Source: an uncultured Saprospiraceae bacterium
GTDB lineage: Bacteria > Bacteroidota > Bacteroidia > Chitinophagales > Saprospiraceae
DNA: 38,670 nt
Direction of reading: 5' to 3'
NCBI GenBank assembly: GCA_938001865.1
Contig: CALLAW010000099.1
Span: 1 to 38,670, forward strand
The notes beneath the pieces are model-generated. The model was not told the DNA's origin, searched no databases, and saw only the letters and a list, made by a program, of their open reading frames with translations. Both the position numbers and the translations under genes were made by a program. Positions 27,497 to 35,857 of the stretch are shown here, piece after piece (the first letter of the stretch is position 1; each line of letters begins with the position of its first letter).

Positions 27497-28708
27497 ATGG
27501 CGATAATCTATAAGATTGGTATTAGAGTCTACTTTACCTTAGTCAAGATTGTTGGATTGTTTTCTCAGAGAGCTAGGCAATTTACTCAATCTAGATCACT
27601 CTCTCCATTACGACAATCACCTAAGCATGATGGAGCTAATCTCTGGATTCACTGCGCTAGTCATGGAGAGTATGAGACAGCTAAGCCTCTGATCAATCGC
27701 TATGGCTCAAGATTCAATATCCATTTGACATTCTACTCCCCTAGTGGCTACCAAGTGGCCATCGACGAGCCTAAGTATTGGACTACTCTGCGATACTTAG
27801 CTTATGATCACTCAAGTAAACTCAAAGCACAAATTCATGACATAAATCCTAAGTATGTCATCTTTATTCAATACGAATATTGGTATTTATTATTGAAAAA
27901 CCTCTCCGAACTCTCTATTCCATATCTCTACTATGGAGTCCAGCTTACAGAGTCTCATTTGCTCAAGCGACCATTGGCCAAATTTCTCAGAGAGAAAGTC
28001 AACCAATCTCAACTTATCTTGACACGAGATGCACAAAGTCAGATCATTGGTGAAGACCTCTTCACTACGCAAGTAGTTGAAGTCGGTGATGTCAGATGGC
28101 TCCAAGCAGCAGCAAATCAATCGCAGCCATACTCATTCCCCTTTGATCTTACACCTTATGAACAGGTCATCGTCATAGGGAGTGCTTGGATTGAGGACCT
28201 GAGGCTTTGGTATACATATATTGAGAGTCATCCTCGTACCTGTTTCATCATAGCACCTCATGACATAAGTGACGATTCAGTCGGTAAGCTCATCTCACCT
28301 CTGAATACTCGACCAGACATTTGGCTAGACCATCAAGGTGAAATGATGACACAACTCGAGAGCAATATCCTTATTGTCAATATCTTGGGTCAACTCAAAT
28401 ACCTCTATCGAATCGCAGACCTAGCATATATTGGTGGAGGACTTGGAAGTGGCTTGCACAATAGTCTTGAAGCAGCGATCTATGGGACACCCGTACTGGT
28501 AGCTGGAGACGTCAAGTCCAATCCAGAAGTAAGGAAACTCATCGACTCTGGTCTGGCTGATCGAGTGAATACTCCAGATGATCTTGATCACACAATAACT
28601 AAATTACACGCAACATATAATAAAACCAAAGCGACAGCATATCTTGCAGCCTCATTGAAAAAATCACAACAAGCATACAGCTTGATAGATAAGATACTTG
28701 ATGTTTGA
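27497..28708 (+). CDS. waaA: 3-deoxy-D-manno-octulosonic acid (Kdo) transferase
   Basis: A 403-residue GT30 glycosyltransferase that adds Kdo from CMP-Kdo to lipid A precursor at the inner membrane. An N-terminal hydrophobic anchor (residues 4-24) is followed by IHCASHGEYETAKPL with the catalytic Glu, LTFYSPSGYQVA, and WYLLLKNLSELSIPYLYYGVQ. The C-terminal half has VVEVGDVRW, VIVIGSAWIEDL and the CMP-binding segment AYIGGGLGSGLHNSLEAAIYG with PVLVAGDV. This indicates the organism makes a Kdo-containing lipopolysaccharide. It overlaps the following kinase gene by 8 bases, so translation is coupled. Confidence 0.96.
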   Translation: MAIIYKIGIRVYFTLVKIVGLFSQRARQFTQSRSLSPLRQSPKHDGANLWIHCASHGEYETAKPLINRYGSRFNIHLTFYSPSGYQVAIDEPKYWTTLRYLAYDHSSKLKAQIHDINPKYVIFIQYEYWYLLLKNLSELSIPYLYYGVQLTESHLLKRPLAKFLREKVNQSQLILTRDAQSQIIGEDLFTTQVVEVGDVRWLQAAANQSQPYSFPFDLTPYEQVIVIGSAWIEDLRLWYTYIESHPRTCFIIAPHDISDDSVGKLISPLNTRPDIWLDHQGEMMTQLESNILIVNILGQLKYLYRIADLAYIGGGLGSGLHNSLEAAIYGTPVLVAGDVKSNPEVRKLIDSGLADRVNTPDDLDHTITKLHATYNKTKATAYLAASLKKSQQAYSLIDKILDV

Positions 28709-29675
28709 TTTCGAATCGTTACATGTCTTAGTCATTGGAGACTTGATGCTTGACCAGTACATCATGGGAGATGTCAGTCGTATCAGCCCAGAGGCTCCTG
28801 TACCTATCATAGATCAGAAGAGTCGAGAGACTAGACTAGGTGGCGCCGCAAATGTAGCAGCTAATCTTATCTCTCTCGGTGCTCAGACTACTCTGTTAGG
28901 TGTAGCAGGAGATGATATCGAACACCAAACAATGCTGTCTCGTATCAATGAAGTCAATATCAGTGCTCATCTGATCAAGGATACTACTAGACCAACTACT
29001 CTCAAGACAAGGCTAATTGCCAATCACCAACAAATCTTAAGAGTTGACAAGGAAGCCAATCATGATATCTCAGACAATATTGCTGATAACCTCATCAACA
29101 AAGTAGATGAAATATTAGCGAATGAATCAATAGACTTCGTGATCATACAAGATTACAATAAAGGGGTGTTGACACCATACTCCATCCCACGAATACTTGC
29201 AACGTGCAGAAGACATCATGTCAGAGTTGGCATCGACCCAAAAATCAACAACATAGAAAGTTACAAAGGAGCAACATTTATTAAGCCCAACTTGAGAGAA
29301 GCGTTAGCCATGCTCAACGTATCCAAAGAGACTTTCTTCAATAAAACTGAAACATTAGCTAGGCAATTACTCGAATGGTTAGAGATGGACGAGGTCTGGA
29401 TCACTCTCGGCGAACATGGGGTATGTGGGATAAACAAGGATAGTCAATATATCACACTACCTACAACTGTCTCTCAGGTCATAGACGTCTGTGGTGCAGG
29501 TGATGCTGTTATCTGTATCCTCTCACTCATGACATGTCAAGATGCTAACCTACGAACTAAGGCGGCAGCGATGAATGTCGTAGGTAGCATCGTCTGTACT
29601 CAACCAGGAGTCGTCACTGTCCAAAGTGCAGAGGTACAAACTGCTTGGAATAATCGTGAAAAAACCAAGACTTAA
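28701..29675 (+). CDS. PfkB-family sugar kinase, RfaE1/HldE kinase-like
   Basis: A 324-residue carbohydrate kinase beginning at the ATG at 28701. It has VLVIGDLMLDQYIMGDVSRI near the N-terminus, ISPEAPVPI, LGGAANVAANL, and the C-terminal PfkB signature with anion hole DVCGAGDAVICIL, where the Asp is the catalytic base. These match the kinase half of HldE/RfaE, which phosphorylates D-glycero-D-manno-heptose 7-phosphate for LPS core heptose. The nucleotidyltransferase half is absent, as in RfaE1-type single-domain enzymes. Its coupling to waaA supports an LPS-core role. Related PfkB kinases act on other sugars, so the substrate is likely but not proven. Confidence 0.87.
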   Translation: MFDFESLHVLVIGDLMLDQYIMGDVSRISPEAPVPIIDQKSRETRLGGAANVAANLISLGAQTTLLGVAGDDIEHQTMLSRINEVNISAHLIKDTTRPTTLKTRLIANHQQILRVDKEANHDISDNIADNLINKVDEILANESIDFVIIQDYNKGVLTPYSIPRILATCRRHHVRVGIDPKINNIESYKGATFIKPNLREALAMLNVSKETFFNKTETLARQLLEWLEMDEVWITLGEHGVCGINKDSQYITLPTTVSQVIDVCGAGDAVICILSLMTCQDANLRTKAAAMNVVGSIVCTQPGVVTVQSAEVQTAWNNREKTKT

Positions 29676-29749
29676 AAAGAATCTCTCGTACACTTAATAA
29701 GAATTGAAACCGAATCATATCATCCACTTTAAACAAGGTTAAAAAAAAC

Positions 29750-30259
29750 ATGAAGTTATTTAAACTAACATTCCGGTCGTCTCTAATCATATTGACAATA
29801 GCATTCATTGGATGTGACAAAGCACCTAATTGTGATCTTCCACCATTGGATACACGTAATAGCTGCAGTGGGCCTGACTCTACAGAGGGACTATCACCAC
29901 AGGAGCTCATCACAAGATACCTCACTGAGAATAATATCACAGCAAGCGAAACTGATAGTGGACTCATCTATAATATCATCGATGAAGGCAATCCAGAGAA
30001 GCCTGTCTTAGGTAATGATGTTACTGTTGACTATTCAGGATACTTCCGCAATGGATGTAACTTTGATGCGAATAATGGAATCACATTTGGATTACTCAAC
30101 TTGATCCCAGGATGGCAAGAAGGAATACCCCTTGTCGGTACATGTGGGAGCATCCAACTCTTTGTCATACCCGAACTTGGCTATGGTGCTAATCCACCAA
30201 ATGGCATTCCTGAAGGAGAACCACTCATCTTTGATATCAACTTGCTTGATTTCGAGTAA
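29750..30259 (+). CDS. FKBP-type peptidyl-prolyl isomerase lipoprotein
   Basis: A 169-residue lipoprotein with lipobox AFIGC (Cys22). A Cys/Pro-rich linker (CDKAPNCDLPPLD) leads to the FKBP domain from about residue 65: SGLIYNIIDEGNPEKPVLG, VTVDYSGYFRNGCNFDANN, FGLLNLIPGWQEGIPLVG, then IPELGYGANPPNGIPEGEPLIFDI. The usual FDSS is replaced by FDANN, and the substrate-pocket Trp in GWQEG is kept. This is the second FKBP of the window and is anchored, unlike the soluble one at 5274. The two paralogues differ strongly in domain layout. It probably assists folding of exported proteins. It stands alone, 74 bases after the kinase gene. Confidence 0.92.
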   Translation: MKLFKLTFRSSLIILTIAFIGCDKAPNCDLPPLDTRNSCSGPDSTEGLSPQELITRYLTENNITASETDSGLIYNIIDEGNPEKPVLGNDVTVDYSGYFRNGCNFDANNGITFGLLNLIPGWQEGIPLVGTCGSIQLFVIPELGYGANPPNGIPEGEPLIFDINLLDFE

Positions 30260-30388
30260 TTACCTATAAAGGGCTTGCACTGAGGTACTTTATTACTGGT
30301 AATAAGTTAAATGATTGTCAATAAGAGTGACATTTGTCTAATACTGTGTCATATAAGTATTATTAACCCTTATAACAACAACATACGT

Positions 30389-30838
30389 ATGTTTGACAAA
30401 CTAAAACAAATTGCACTTCAGAGATTAATGAGCAAAATGGCTGGAAATAGCTTAGGTGATGCAGCTACTGGAGAAGCAGCTAATGAAGGTGTAGCAGCAC
30501 TACTCAACTCACTCAAAGGTGGAGATATCTCTCAGATCACAGCTCTCTTAGGTGGCGGTGCTGGAGCAGGAGAAAATGAAGCTCTCTCTGGACTCAAAGG
30601 AAAATTAGGAGAAATACTTCAGGCTAAAGGAATGTCAGCTGAAGAAGCAACTGCAGAATCAGAAAGCACAGCACAAGATCTCGTAGCTGGCCTTAAAGAA
30701 AAGTTCCAATCCGATTCGGAAGAGGATAAAGACTTTGATCTCAGTGCATTGACAGGTCTCCTAGGCGGTGATGCTGGTGGTATGCTTGGCAAAGCCGGAG
30801 GAATCTTGGGTGCAGCTAAAAACATCTTAGGGAAGTAA
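30389..30838 (+). CDS. Gly/Ala-rich protein, possibly DUF937-like
   Basis: A 149-residue protein from the ATG at 30389 (MFDKLKQIALQRLMSKMAGN). No signal peptide. It is rich in Gly, Ala and Leu, with LLGGGAGAGENEALSG in the middle and ALTGLLGGDAGGMLGKAGGI near the C-terminus. The two Gly-rich turns flank helices (LKGKLGEILQAKGMSAEEA, AQDLVAGLKEKFQSD) with an acidic SEEDKD linker. The LLGG pattern resembles DUF937/YidB-type proteins, a weak match. Function unknown. It ends at a strong bidirectional terminator. Confidence 0.75.
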   Translation: MFDKLKQIALQRLMSKMAGNSLGDAATGEAANEGVAALLNSLKGGDISQITALLGGGAGAGENEALSGLKGKLGEILQAKGMSAEEATAESESTAQDLVAGLKEKFQSDSEEDKDFDLSALTGLLGGDAGGMLGKAGGILGAAKNILGK

Positions 30839-30866
30839 TAAGCACTTAACTCTCTAACAACAATCT

Positions 30867-30902
30867 AAACGGGCAATTGTATCAGATACAATTGCCCGTT
30901 TT
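30867..30902. terminator. Strong bidirectional terminator
   Basis: AAACGGGCAATTGTATC and its exact complement (30867-30883 and 30885-30901) flank a single A, followed by TTTT on the plus side and preceded by AAA, which is a U-tract on the minus strand. It lies between the Gly-rich gene (+) and msrB (-), which converge here. It is the clearest terminator in the window. Confidence 0.92.
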
Positions 30903-30957
30903 ACGTTTATGCTGATATAATATCATATTCTAATCTCTCACAGACTAGGAATGATAA

Positions 30958-31599
30958 TTAAGGTTTCTCTTGAGTCTTGAGCTTGGTCATAAATGCATCT
31001 ATCTCAGATTGTGGGATGAAACTCAGCGACGCAGAATTGATACAATGTCTCATCCCAGTAGGTTGTGGACCATCGGAGAATACATGCCCTAAGTGACCTT
31101 CGCATCTCCCACACATGAGTTCTGTCCGTGCATATCCAAGGAGATAGTCAGTATCTTCTAGGATGTAGTCTTTATCAATTGATTGCCAATAGCTTGGCCA
31201 CCCAGTACCAGATTTGAATTTTGTCTTGGAATCATAGAGAGGCAGATTACATGCTCTACAGACATAGATTCCGTCAGCTTTGTTGTCCCAGTACTCGCCG
31301 GTAAATGCCCGTTCGGTTCCCTTCTCTCTGATTACATAATATTCCATTTCATTGAGCTGAGCTTGCCAATCTTCTTCTGACTTGGTTACGGATCTAAGTT
31401 GGATATCGTCACTTATAGTAAAATACTTGACCTCATCATCACTCTGCTCTTCTCCAGCAGTACTTGTAGTAGATGATTGGCTCGATGAATTAGCTTCAGT
31501 ATTATCCGATTGAGATTTAGATACATTAGCTGCTGGTTTATTGCAAGCGATTATCGTTGCTACGACTGTCAATATCAGTATTGATTTTATTATCCTCAT
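30958..31599 (-). CDS. msrB: Peptide-methionine (R)-S-oxide reductase MsrB, lipoprotein form
   Basis: A 213-residue lipoprotein (lipobox IIAC, Cys19) that should reduce methionine-R-sulfoxide in envelope proteins. After a Ser/Thr-rich linker (about residues 25-55), the MsrB domain begins near WQAQLNEMEYYVIREKGTE. Zinc ligands are CRAC (114, 117) and CGRC (163, 166). SGTGWPSYW and LGYARTELMC are conserved, and the catalytic Cys is 186 in MRHCINSASLSF. The resolving Cys of some two-Cys enzymes is not obvious. A thioredoxin-like reductant would have to be supplied from elsewhere. Confidence 0.95.
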   Translation of the reverse strand: MRIIKSILILTVVATIIACNKPAANVSKSQSDNTEANSSSQSSTTSTAGEEQSDDEVKYFTISDDIQLRSVTKSEEDWQAQLNEMEYYVIREKGTERAFTGEYWDNKADGIYVCRACNLPLYDSKTKFKSGTGWPSYWQSIDKDYILEDTDYLLGYARTELMCGRCEGHLGHVFSDGPQPTGMRHCINSASLSFIPQSEIDAFMTKLKTQEKP

Positions 31600-31738
31600 G
31601 ATTAATTGTATTTGTAAGTGTAAGTAATATCAGTCTTTGAATGAATGTAATAAACTAATCGATCTTAGATGTAATTGTTCACTGATGAAACTATCTAGGT
31701 CATCACAACTGTTCTAATGGTACAATTATGACACAATT

Positions 31739-31957
31739 ATGTTAGTAAAAGCACTTAAAGCTATTTCGAAAAGCACAGGTTTTTTGGCCAAAGTATTAGA
31801 TAAAAGTCAAAAGAAAACGGATGATATACTCAAGAAGGAATACCTTCACAACATTGCACAGTATGTCAAAGAAAAGTCTGGTGATGTCGTTGAGAAAGCT
31901 GGCTATGCGGCTGGCAAAATAGAAGATCTAATCGAAGATACTAAGACCAAACAGTAA
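31739..31957 (+). CDS. Small hypothetical amphipathic protein
   Basis: A 72-residue protein, not recognised. It is basic and Lys-rich at the N-terminus (MLVKALKAISKSTGFLAKVL) with a second helix KKEYLHNIAQYVKEKSGDVV and an Ala/Gly-rich third segment ending in IEDLIEDTKTKQ. No signal peptide or membrane span is evident, but the helices look amphipathic. The 139 bases upstream to msrB show no clear promoter, and it converges on mazG with only 8 bases between the stops. Length and clean start make it a likely real gene. Confidence 0.6.
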   Translation: MLVKALKAISKSTGFLAKVLDKSQKKTDDILKKEYLHNIAQYVKEKSGDVVEKAGYAAGKIEDLIEDTKTKQ

Positions 31958-31965
31958 GTATAGCA

Positions 31966-32730
31966 CTACTTTTTTTCTGTTTGCTTGACTTCATGCCAGA
32001 GTGCATCCATTTGCTCTAATGACATCTCATCTAAGCTAACTGGGGCATTCTCCTCTATATATTCAAATCTCCGCTTAAATTTCCTATTCGTTTTCTCTAA
32101 AGCAGTTTCAGGATCAATATTGAGGAAGCGACCGTAATTGATCAAAGCAAATAATACATCTCCAAACTCCTCTTCCATATGCTCTTGATTACCCGATTCT
32201 CTTGCTTGCTCTAACTCTGCCAATTCCTCATTTACCTTCTCTAGTACTTGATCTGTTGTGTCCCATTCAAAGCCTACTTGGGCAGTTTTCTCCTGCATTC
32301 GATATCCTTTGATCAGAGCTGGAAGTGAGAGAGGGACTCCACTTAGCACAGATTTTTTTCCTTCTTTAAGCTTGAGCTGTTCCCAGTTCTTTTTGACGTC
32401 CTCTTCATTATCAACTGTAATATCTCCATAGATATGTGGATGTCTATGGACCAACTTGTCACAGACTGCATGGATTACATCACTGATATCAAAGGCATCC
32501 TGCTCAGAAGCAATCTTAGCATAGAATACGAGGTGTAGCATTACATCACCGAGTTCTTCTTTGATATCATCCATATCTTCGTCCAGGATTGCATCAGCAA
32601 GCTCGTAGACTTCCTCTAATGTCAGATTGCGAAGAGACTGGAGAGTTTGTTTTTTGTCCCAAGGGCATTTTTCTCTCAAGTCATCCATAATCTTGAGTAA
32701 TCTATCGAAAGCTTCAGAACTCTTTGACAT
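31966..32730 (-). CDS. mazG: Nucleoside triphosphate pyrophosphohydrolase MazG
   Basis: A 254-residue MazG that hydrolyses NTPs to NMP and pyrophosphate, cleaning up abnormal nucleotides and lowering (p)ppGpp signalling. It has two MazG domains. The N-terminal one has LRNLTLEEVYELADAI and DDIKEELGDVMLHLVF with the EExxE and ExxD metal ligands. The C-terminal one has LEKVNEELAELEQA and MEEEFGDVLFALINYGRF. The length matches the long form in E. coli. A TATATTTG box (32775-32782, minus) lies 44 bases upstream. No toxin-antitoxin partner MazEF is nearby. Confidence 0.95.
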   Translation of the reverse strand: MSKSSEAFDRLLKIMDDLREKCPWDKKQTLQSLRNLTLEEVYELADAILDEDMDDIKEELGDVMLHLVFYAKIASEQDAFDISDVIHAVCDKLVHRHPHIYGDITVDNEEDVKKNWEQLKLKEGKKSVLSGVPLSLPALIKGYRMQEKTAQVGFEWDTTDQVLEKVNEELAELEQARESGNQEHMEEEFGDVLFALINYGRFLNIDPETALEKTNRKFKRRFEYIEENAPVSLDEMSLEQMDALWHEVKQTEKK

Positions 32731-32757
32731 AACTAGAACTAATTTGGTGTAAATTTG
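32724..32757 (+). promoter_or_regulatory. Promoter of the short membrane protein at 32787
   Basis: TTG (32724-32726), a 23-base spacer and TAAATTTG (32750-32757), an exact TAnnTTTG match, with the gene start 30 bases further. A minus-strand TATATTTG at 32775-32782 marks the divergent mazG promoter, so both promoters face each other over 60 bases. Confidence 0.6.
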
Positions 32758-32786
32758 TATTAACTAAAACGTTACAAATATAGCCT

Positions 32787-33011
32787 ATGGAACAGTTCTT
32801 ATATACACTCGTCATCATATTCGGAGTATTTGGAGTATCGTTTGTACTCATCAATCTCCGTCATGTGGTGACTGGCAATGAATTCAGAGGGACGTGTGCT
32901 AGCAACAACCCTATGCTAAAGGATCAGTTGGGTGAATGTACTGTATGCGGTAAAGCACCTGAGCAAGAATGTCAAATGCCTGAGGTGGATAAGTCTTTAG
33001 CGAACTCTTAG
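32787..33011 (+). CDS. Short membrane protein with Cys motif (membrane or secreted protein family)
   Basis: A 74-residue protein with one N-terminal membrane helix (residues 4-24) and a conserved Cys-rich tail: CASNNPMLKDQLGECTVCGK followed by EQECQMPE. Proteins with CASNNPML and CxxCGK are common in Bacteroidota, often beside Na+-translocating NADH:quinone reductase or ApbE genes, but have no assigned function. ApbE does lie 5.3 kb downstream here. The four Cys may hold a metal or a redox pair. The spacer 33012-33217 holds nothing recognisable. Confidence 0.8.
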   Translation: MEQFLYTLVIIFGVFGVSFVLINLRHVVTGNEFRGTCASNNPMLKDQLGECTVCGKAPEQECQMPEVDKSLANS

Positions 33012-33217
33012 ACTTATTTAAATAATTTGCTATTTTGCAATACAGTAAATGAGGCTATGAAGAATAGGGTTATAATAAAAATACTTCCGATTAACATCTC
33101 TTTAGGTTCTTAGGTTTTTCAAGTTGAAGTAAAGATGAGAAATAGAATTGGATAGTTGTCTTCTTAGCGACTTATTTAACACATATTACATGACTATATC
33201 TATAACTAATTCATTTC

Positions 33218-35719
33218 ATGGGATTTAAATATCTACTTTTCTGTCTTTTTTTATTATCCACTACTGCAACACAACTCACAGCACAGAAACCAGTCCAATA
33301 TGATGCGAGTGAGACATACGTAGCATTGCAGAAGCTCAATACACTCTTCTCAGTACTCTATGTTGCTGCTCATCCAGATGATGAAAATCAACGCATCATC
33401 TCATACTGTGCTAATACTCTACACGCTAACACAGCATACCTATCACTGACTCGTGGCGGTGGTGGTCAAAATCTCATCGGAAAAGAGATAGGACCTCTGC
33501 TTGGAGTACTCAGATCCCAAGAACTCTTAGGAGCTAGGAGTATCGACGGAGGTCAACAATATTTTTCAAGAGCAATAGACTTTGGGTATAGCAAACATCC
33601 TGATGAGACGTTTACATTTTGGAATAAAGATAAGGTAACGAGTGATGTAGTCAGGATCATAAGAGAGCATAGACCAGATGTGATTATTAATCGATTTGAC
33701 CATAGATCACCTGGTAAGACGCATGGGCATCATACTGCATCTGCTATGCTCAGCATAGAAGCCTTTGATCTCTCTAATGATGCAGACCAATATCCTGAGC
33801 ATCTTGAGACTTTGTCTCTCTGGCAACCTTCCAAAATATACTTTAACACCTCATGGTGGTTTTACGGAAGTAGAGATAAATTTGCGGAAGCTGACAAAAC
33901 TAATCTCACGACAATAGATATCGGAGGCTACTATCCACTATTAGGAATATCAAATAATGAAATCGCAGCACAAGCTCGATCCATGCACAAGTGTCAAGGT
34001 TTTGGGAGTGGCACATCTAGGTCGAGTAGACAAGAGTATCTTGAACTGATCAAGACTGCTGACCCTACTCTCACCAAAGAGATAACTCAAGGGATCAATA
34101 CTACGTGGTCTCGGGTACCAAATGGCGAACCTGTCGGTCAGTTGCTCCAGCGTATCATTGAAGATTATGACTTCAAAAAACCAACTGAATCACTCTCTGA
34201 CTTAGTAAGCCTCTATACTCTGATAGAGCAGACTGGCGATCCATACTGGAGAAATATCAAACTCCAAGAACTCCAACATATCATTCAAAGCGTCACAGGT
34301 CTTTACCTAGAGTCAACAACAGAAACCCAAATCGCGACTGCAAAAGATAGCATAGAGGTCAAAATCGAAGCAACGAATAGAAGTGATCAAGCAATCGTAC
34401 TCCACAGCTATAAACTCTCAAATCAAAAGACACCAGTCAATCAGAATGTAGAACTAGGTCTGACTCAAGAGAACGTCTGGTATGAGTCTCTTACACTCAC
34501 TCGCAACCCAAGTAATCATTACTGGCTCAATGACAAGGCAGAGTATGGCACCTACTTTGCTGATCAAGAGCAAATAGGCAAGCCACAGAACTCGCCTCAC
34601 CTCACTGTTGACTTCAATGTATCAATCTTAGGGAAGCAGATGACATTTACTCGGCCAGTGGTGTCGATGGATGTCTTTCCTGATAAGGGTGAAGTCTACA
34701 ATCCATTAGCACTCTCTCCCCTAGCCTCAGTCAGTCTTGTAGATGATGTCTATATCTTCGCAGATGACAGAAGCCAAGATATCGTAGTCAATGTAGAATC
34801 GATGACAGATAACTTAGTTGGGAGTCTCAGTCTTGATATGGACAGTGGATGGAAGGTCGATCCAGCTCGAGTCGAGATATCTATAGATAAAAAAAATCAA
34901 AGTCAAAGAGTTACATTTAGCGTTACTCCACCTGCCCAACAGTCTAAGACATCACTAACACCAACTCTATCGGTAGGCAATGAGGATATCACTACACAGG
35001 TAAGTACCGTACAGTATGATCATATCCCTACACAAGTGGTCGTCCATGAGGCTCAAGCTAGTGCAGTAAGACTTCAAATAAAAACTTTAGAGAATAAGAA
35101 AGTTGCCTATCTCATGGGTGCAGGAGATCAAGTCCCTGACTGTCTAGAGTATATTGGGTACACCGTAGATATCATAGAGCTCGACCAAATCAATCAAGTG
35201 GACCTCAGTCAATATCAAGCTGTAATCCTCGGTATCAGGATCTATAATGTCAATGAAAAGATTGAAGCTTATCAAGATTTGCTTTTTGATTATGCAGCTA
35301 ATGGAGGTAACCTCATCACACAGTACAATACAAGTCGGAGGCTCAAGGCAAAGTCATTGGCTCCTGTACCATTAGAGCTGAGTAGAGATAGAGTCTCCGA
35401 TGAGACTGCAGTCGTTACTCTCTTAGATCCCGATCATCCAGCTATGGTCAAGCCAAATAACATCACAACTCAAGACTTTGATGGCTGGGTACAAGAGAGA
35501 GGTCTATACTTCCCTGACGAATACGATGAAAGTTTGGTCCCATTGCTCAAGATGGCAGACAAAGGAGAGACTGACAAGTATGGATCTTTACTGGTAATGC
35601 AGCATGGTGAAGGATACTTTGTCTACACAGGACTTTCATTCTTTAGAGAGTTGCCTGCCGGTGTGCCCGGAGCATATCGATTAATGGCTAATCTCATCAG
35701 TCTTGGAAGCCAAGAATAG
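33218..35719 (+). CDS. Secreted PIG-L/LmbE-family deacetylase with large C-terminal extension
   Basis: An 833-residue secreted enzyme. A signal peptide (residues 1-22, LTAQ) is followed by a PIG-L N-acetyl-sugar deacetylase domain: VLYVAAHPDDEN at 47-57 with zinc ligand His52 and Asp55, LTRGGGGQN at 77-85, and THGHHTAS at 168-175 supplying further His ligands. From about 260 onward lies a long extension with Ig-like and jelly-roll-like strands. Its last 250 residues contain AYLMGAGDQVPDCLEYIGY and an isolated GYGFxG-like end (EGYFVYTGLSFFRELPAG). The substrate is probably an N-acetylated sugar or glycoconjugate outside the cell. It heads an operon with a small membrane protein and a symporter, which may take up the product. 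Confidence 0.9.
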   Translation: MGFKYLLFCLFLLSTTATQLTAQKPVQYDASETYVALQKLNTLFSVLYVAAHPDDENQRIISYCANTLHANTAYLSLTRGGGGQNLIGKEIGPLLGVLRSQELLGARSIDGGQQYFSRAIDFGYSKHPDETFTFWNKDKVTSDVVRIIREHRPDVIINRFDHRSPGKTHGHHTASAMLSIEAFDLSNDADQYPEHLETLSLWQPSKIYFNTSWWFYGSRDKFAEADKTNLTTIDIGGYYPLLGISNNEIAAQARSMHKCQGFGSGTSRSSRQEYLELIKTADPTLTKEITQGINTTWSRVPNGEPVGQLLQRIIEDYDFKKPTESLSDLVSLYTLIEQTGDPYWRNIKLQELQHIIQSVTGLYLESTTETQIATAKDSIEVKIEATNRSDQAIVLHSYKLSNQKTPVNQNVELGLTQENVWYESLTLTRNPSNHYWLNDKAEYGTYFADQEQIGKPQNSPHLTVDFNVSILGKQMTFTRPVVSMDVFPDKGEVYNPLALSPLASVSLVDDVYIFADDRSQDIVVNVESMTDNLVGSLSLDMDSGWKVDPARVEISIDKKNQSQRVTFSVTPPAQQSKTSLTPTLSVGNEDITTQVSTVQYDHIPTQVVVHEAQASAVRLQIKTLENKKVAYLMGAGDQVPDCLEYIGYTVDIIELDQINQVDLSQYQAVILGIRIYNVNEKIEAYQDLLFDYAANGGNLITQYNTSRRLKAKSLAPVPLELSRDRVSDETAVVTLLDPDHPAMVKPNNITTQDFDGWVQERGLYFPDEYDESLVPLLKMADKGETDKYGSLLVMQHGEGYFVYTGLSFFRELPAGVPGAYRLMANLISLGSQE

Positions 35720-35725
35720 TAAGTG

Positions 35726-35857
35726 ATGAAATCTACAAATCACCCGAATCATCCAGAAGACAATCAAAGCGTCGATCCAAAGTGGTATAAGATACTACTT
35801 GCTGTCAATATCCTATACGTCGTTTCATTCTATCTAATCATGCAATGGGTCAAGTAG
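35726..35857 (+). CDS. 43-residue single-span membrane protein upstream of the symporter
   Basis: A short frame of 43 residues starts 7 bases after the deacetylase and ends 13 bases inside the symporter gene. A polar N-terminus rich in Asn, Pro and Asp (KSTNHPNHPEDNQSVDPK) leads to WYKILLAVNILYVVSFYLIM, a single helix. The plan recalls small partner subunits of sodium:solute symporters, but the known DUF4212 partner has two helices and about 80 residues. Conservation in other genomes would decide between a real subunit and a leader peptide. Confidence 0.65.
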   Translation: MKSTNHPNHPEDNQSVDPKWYKILLAVNILYVVSFYLIMQWVK

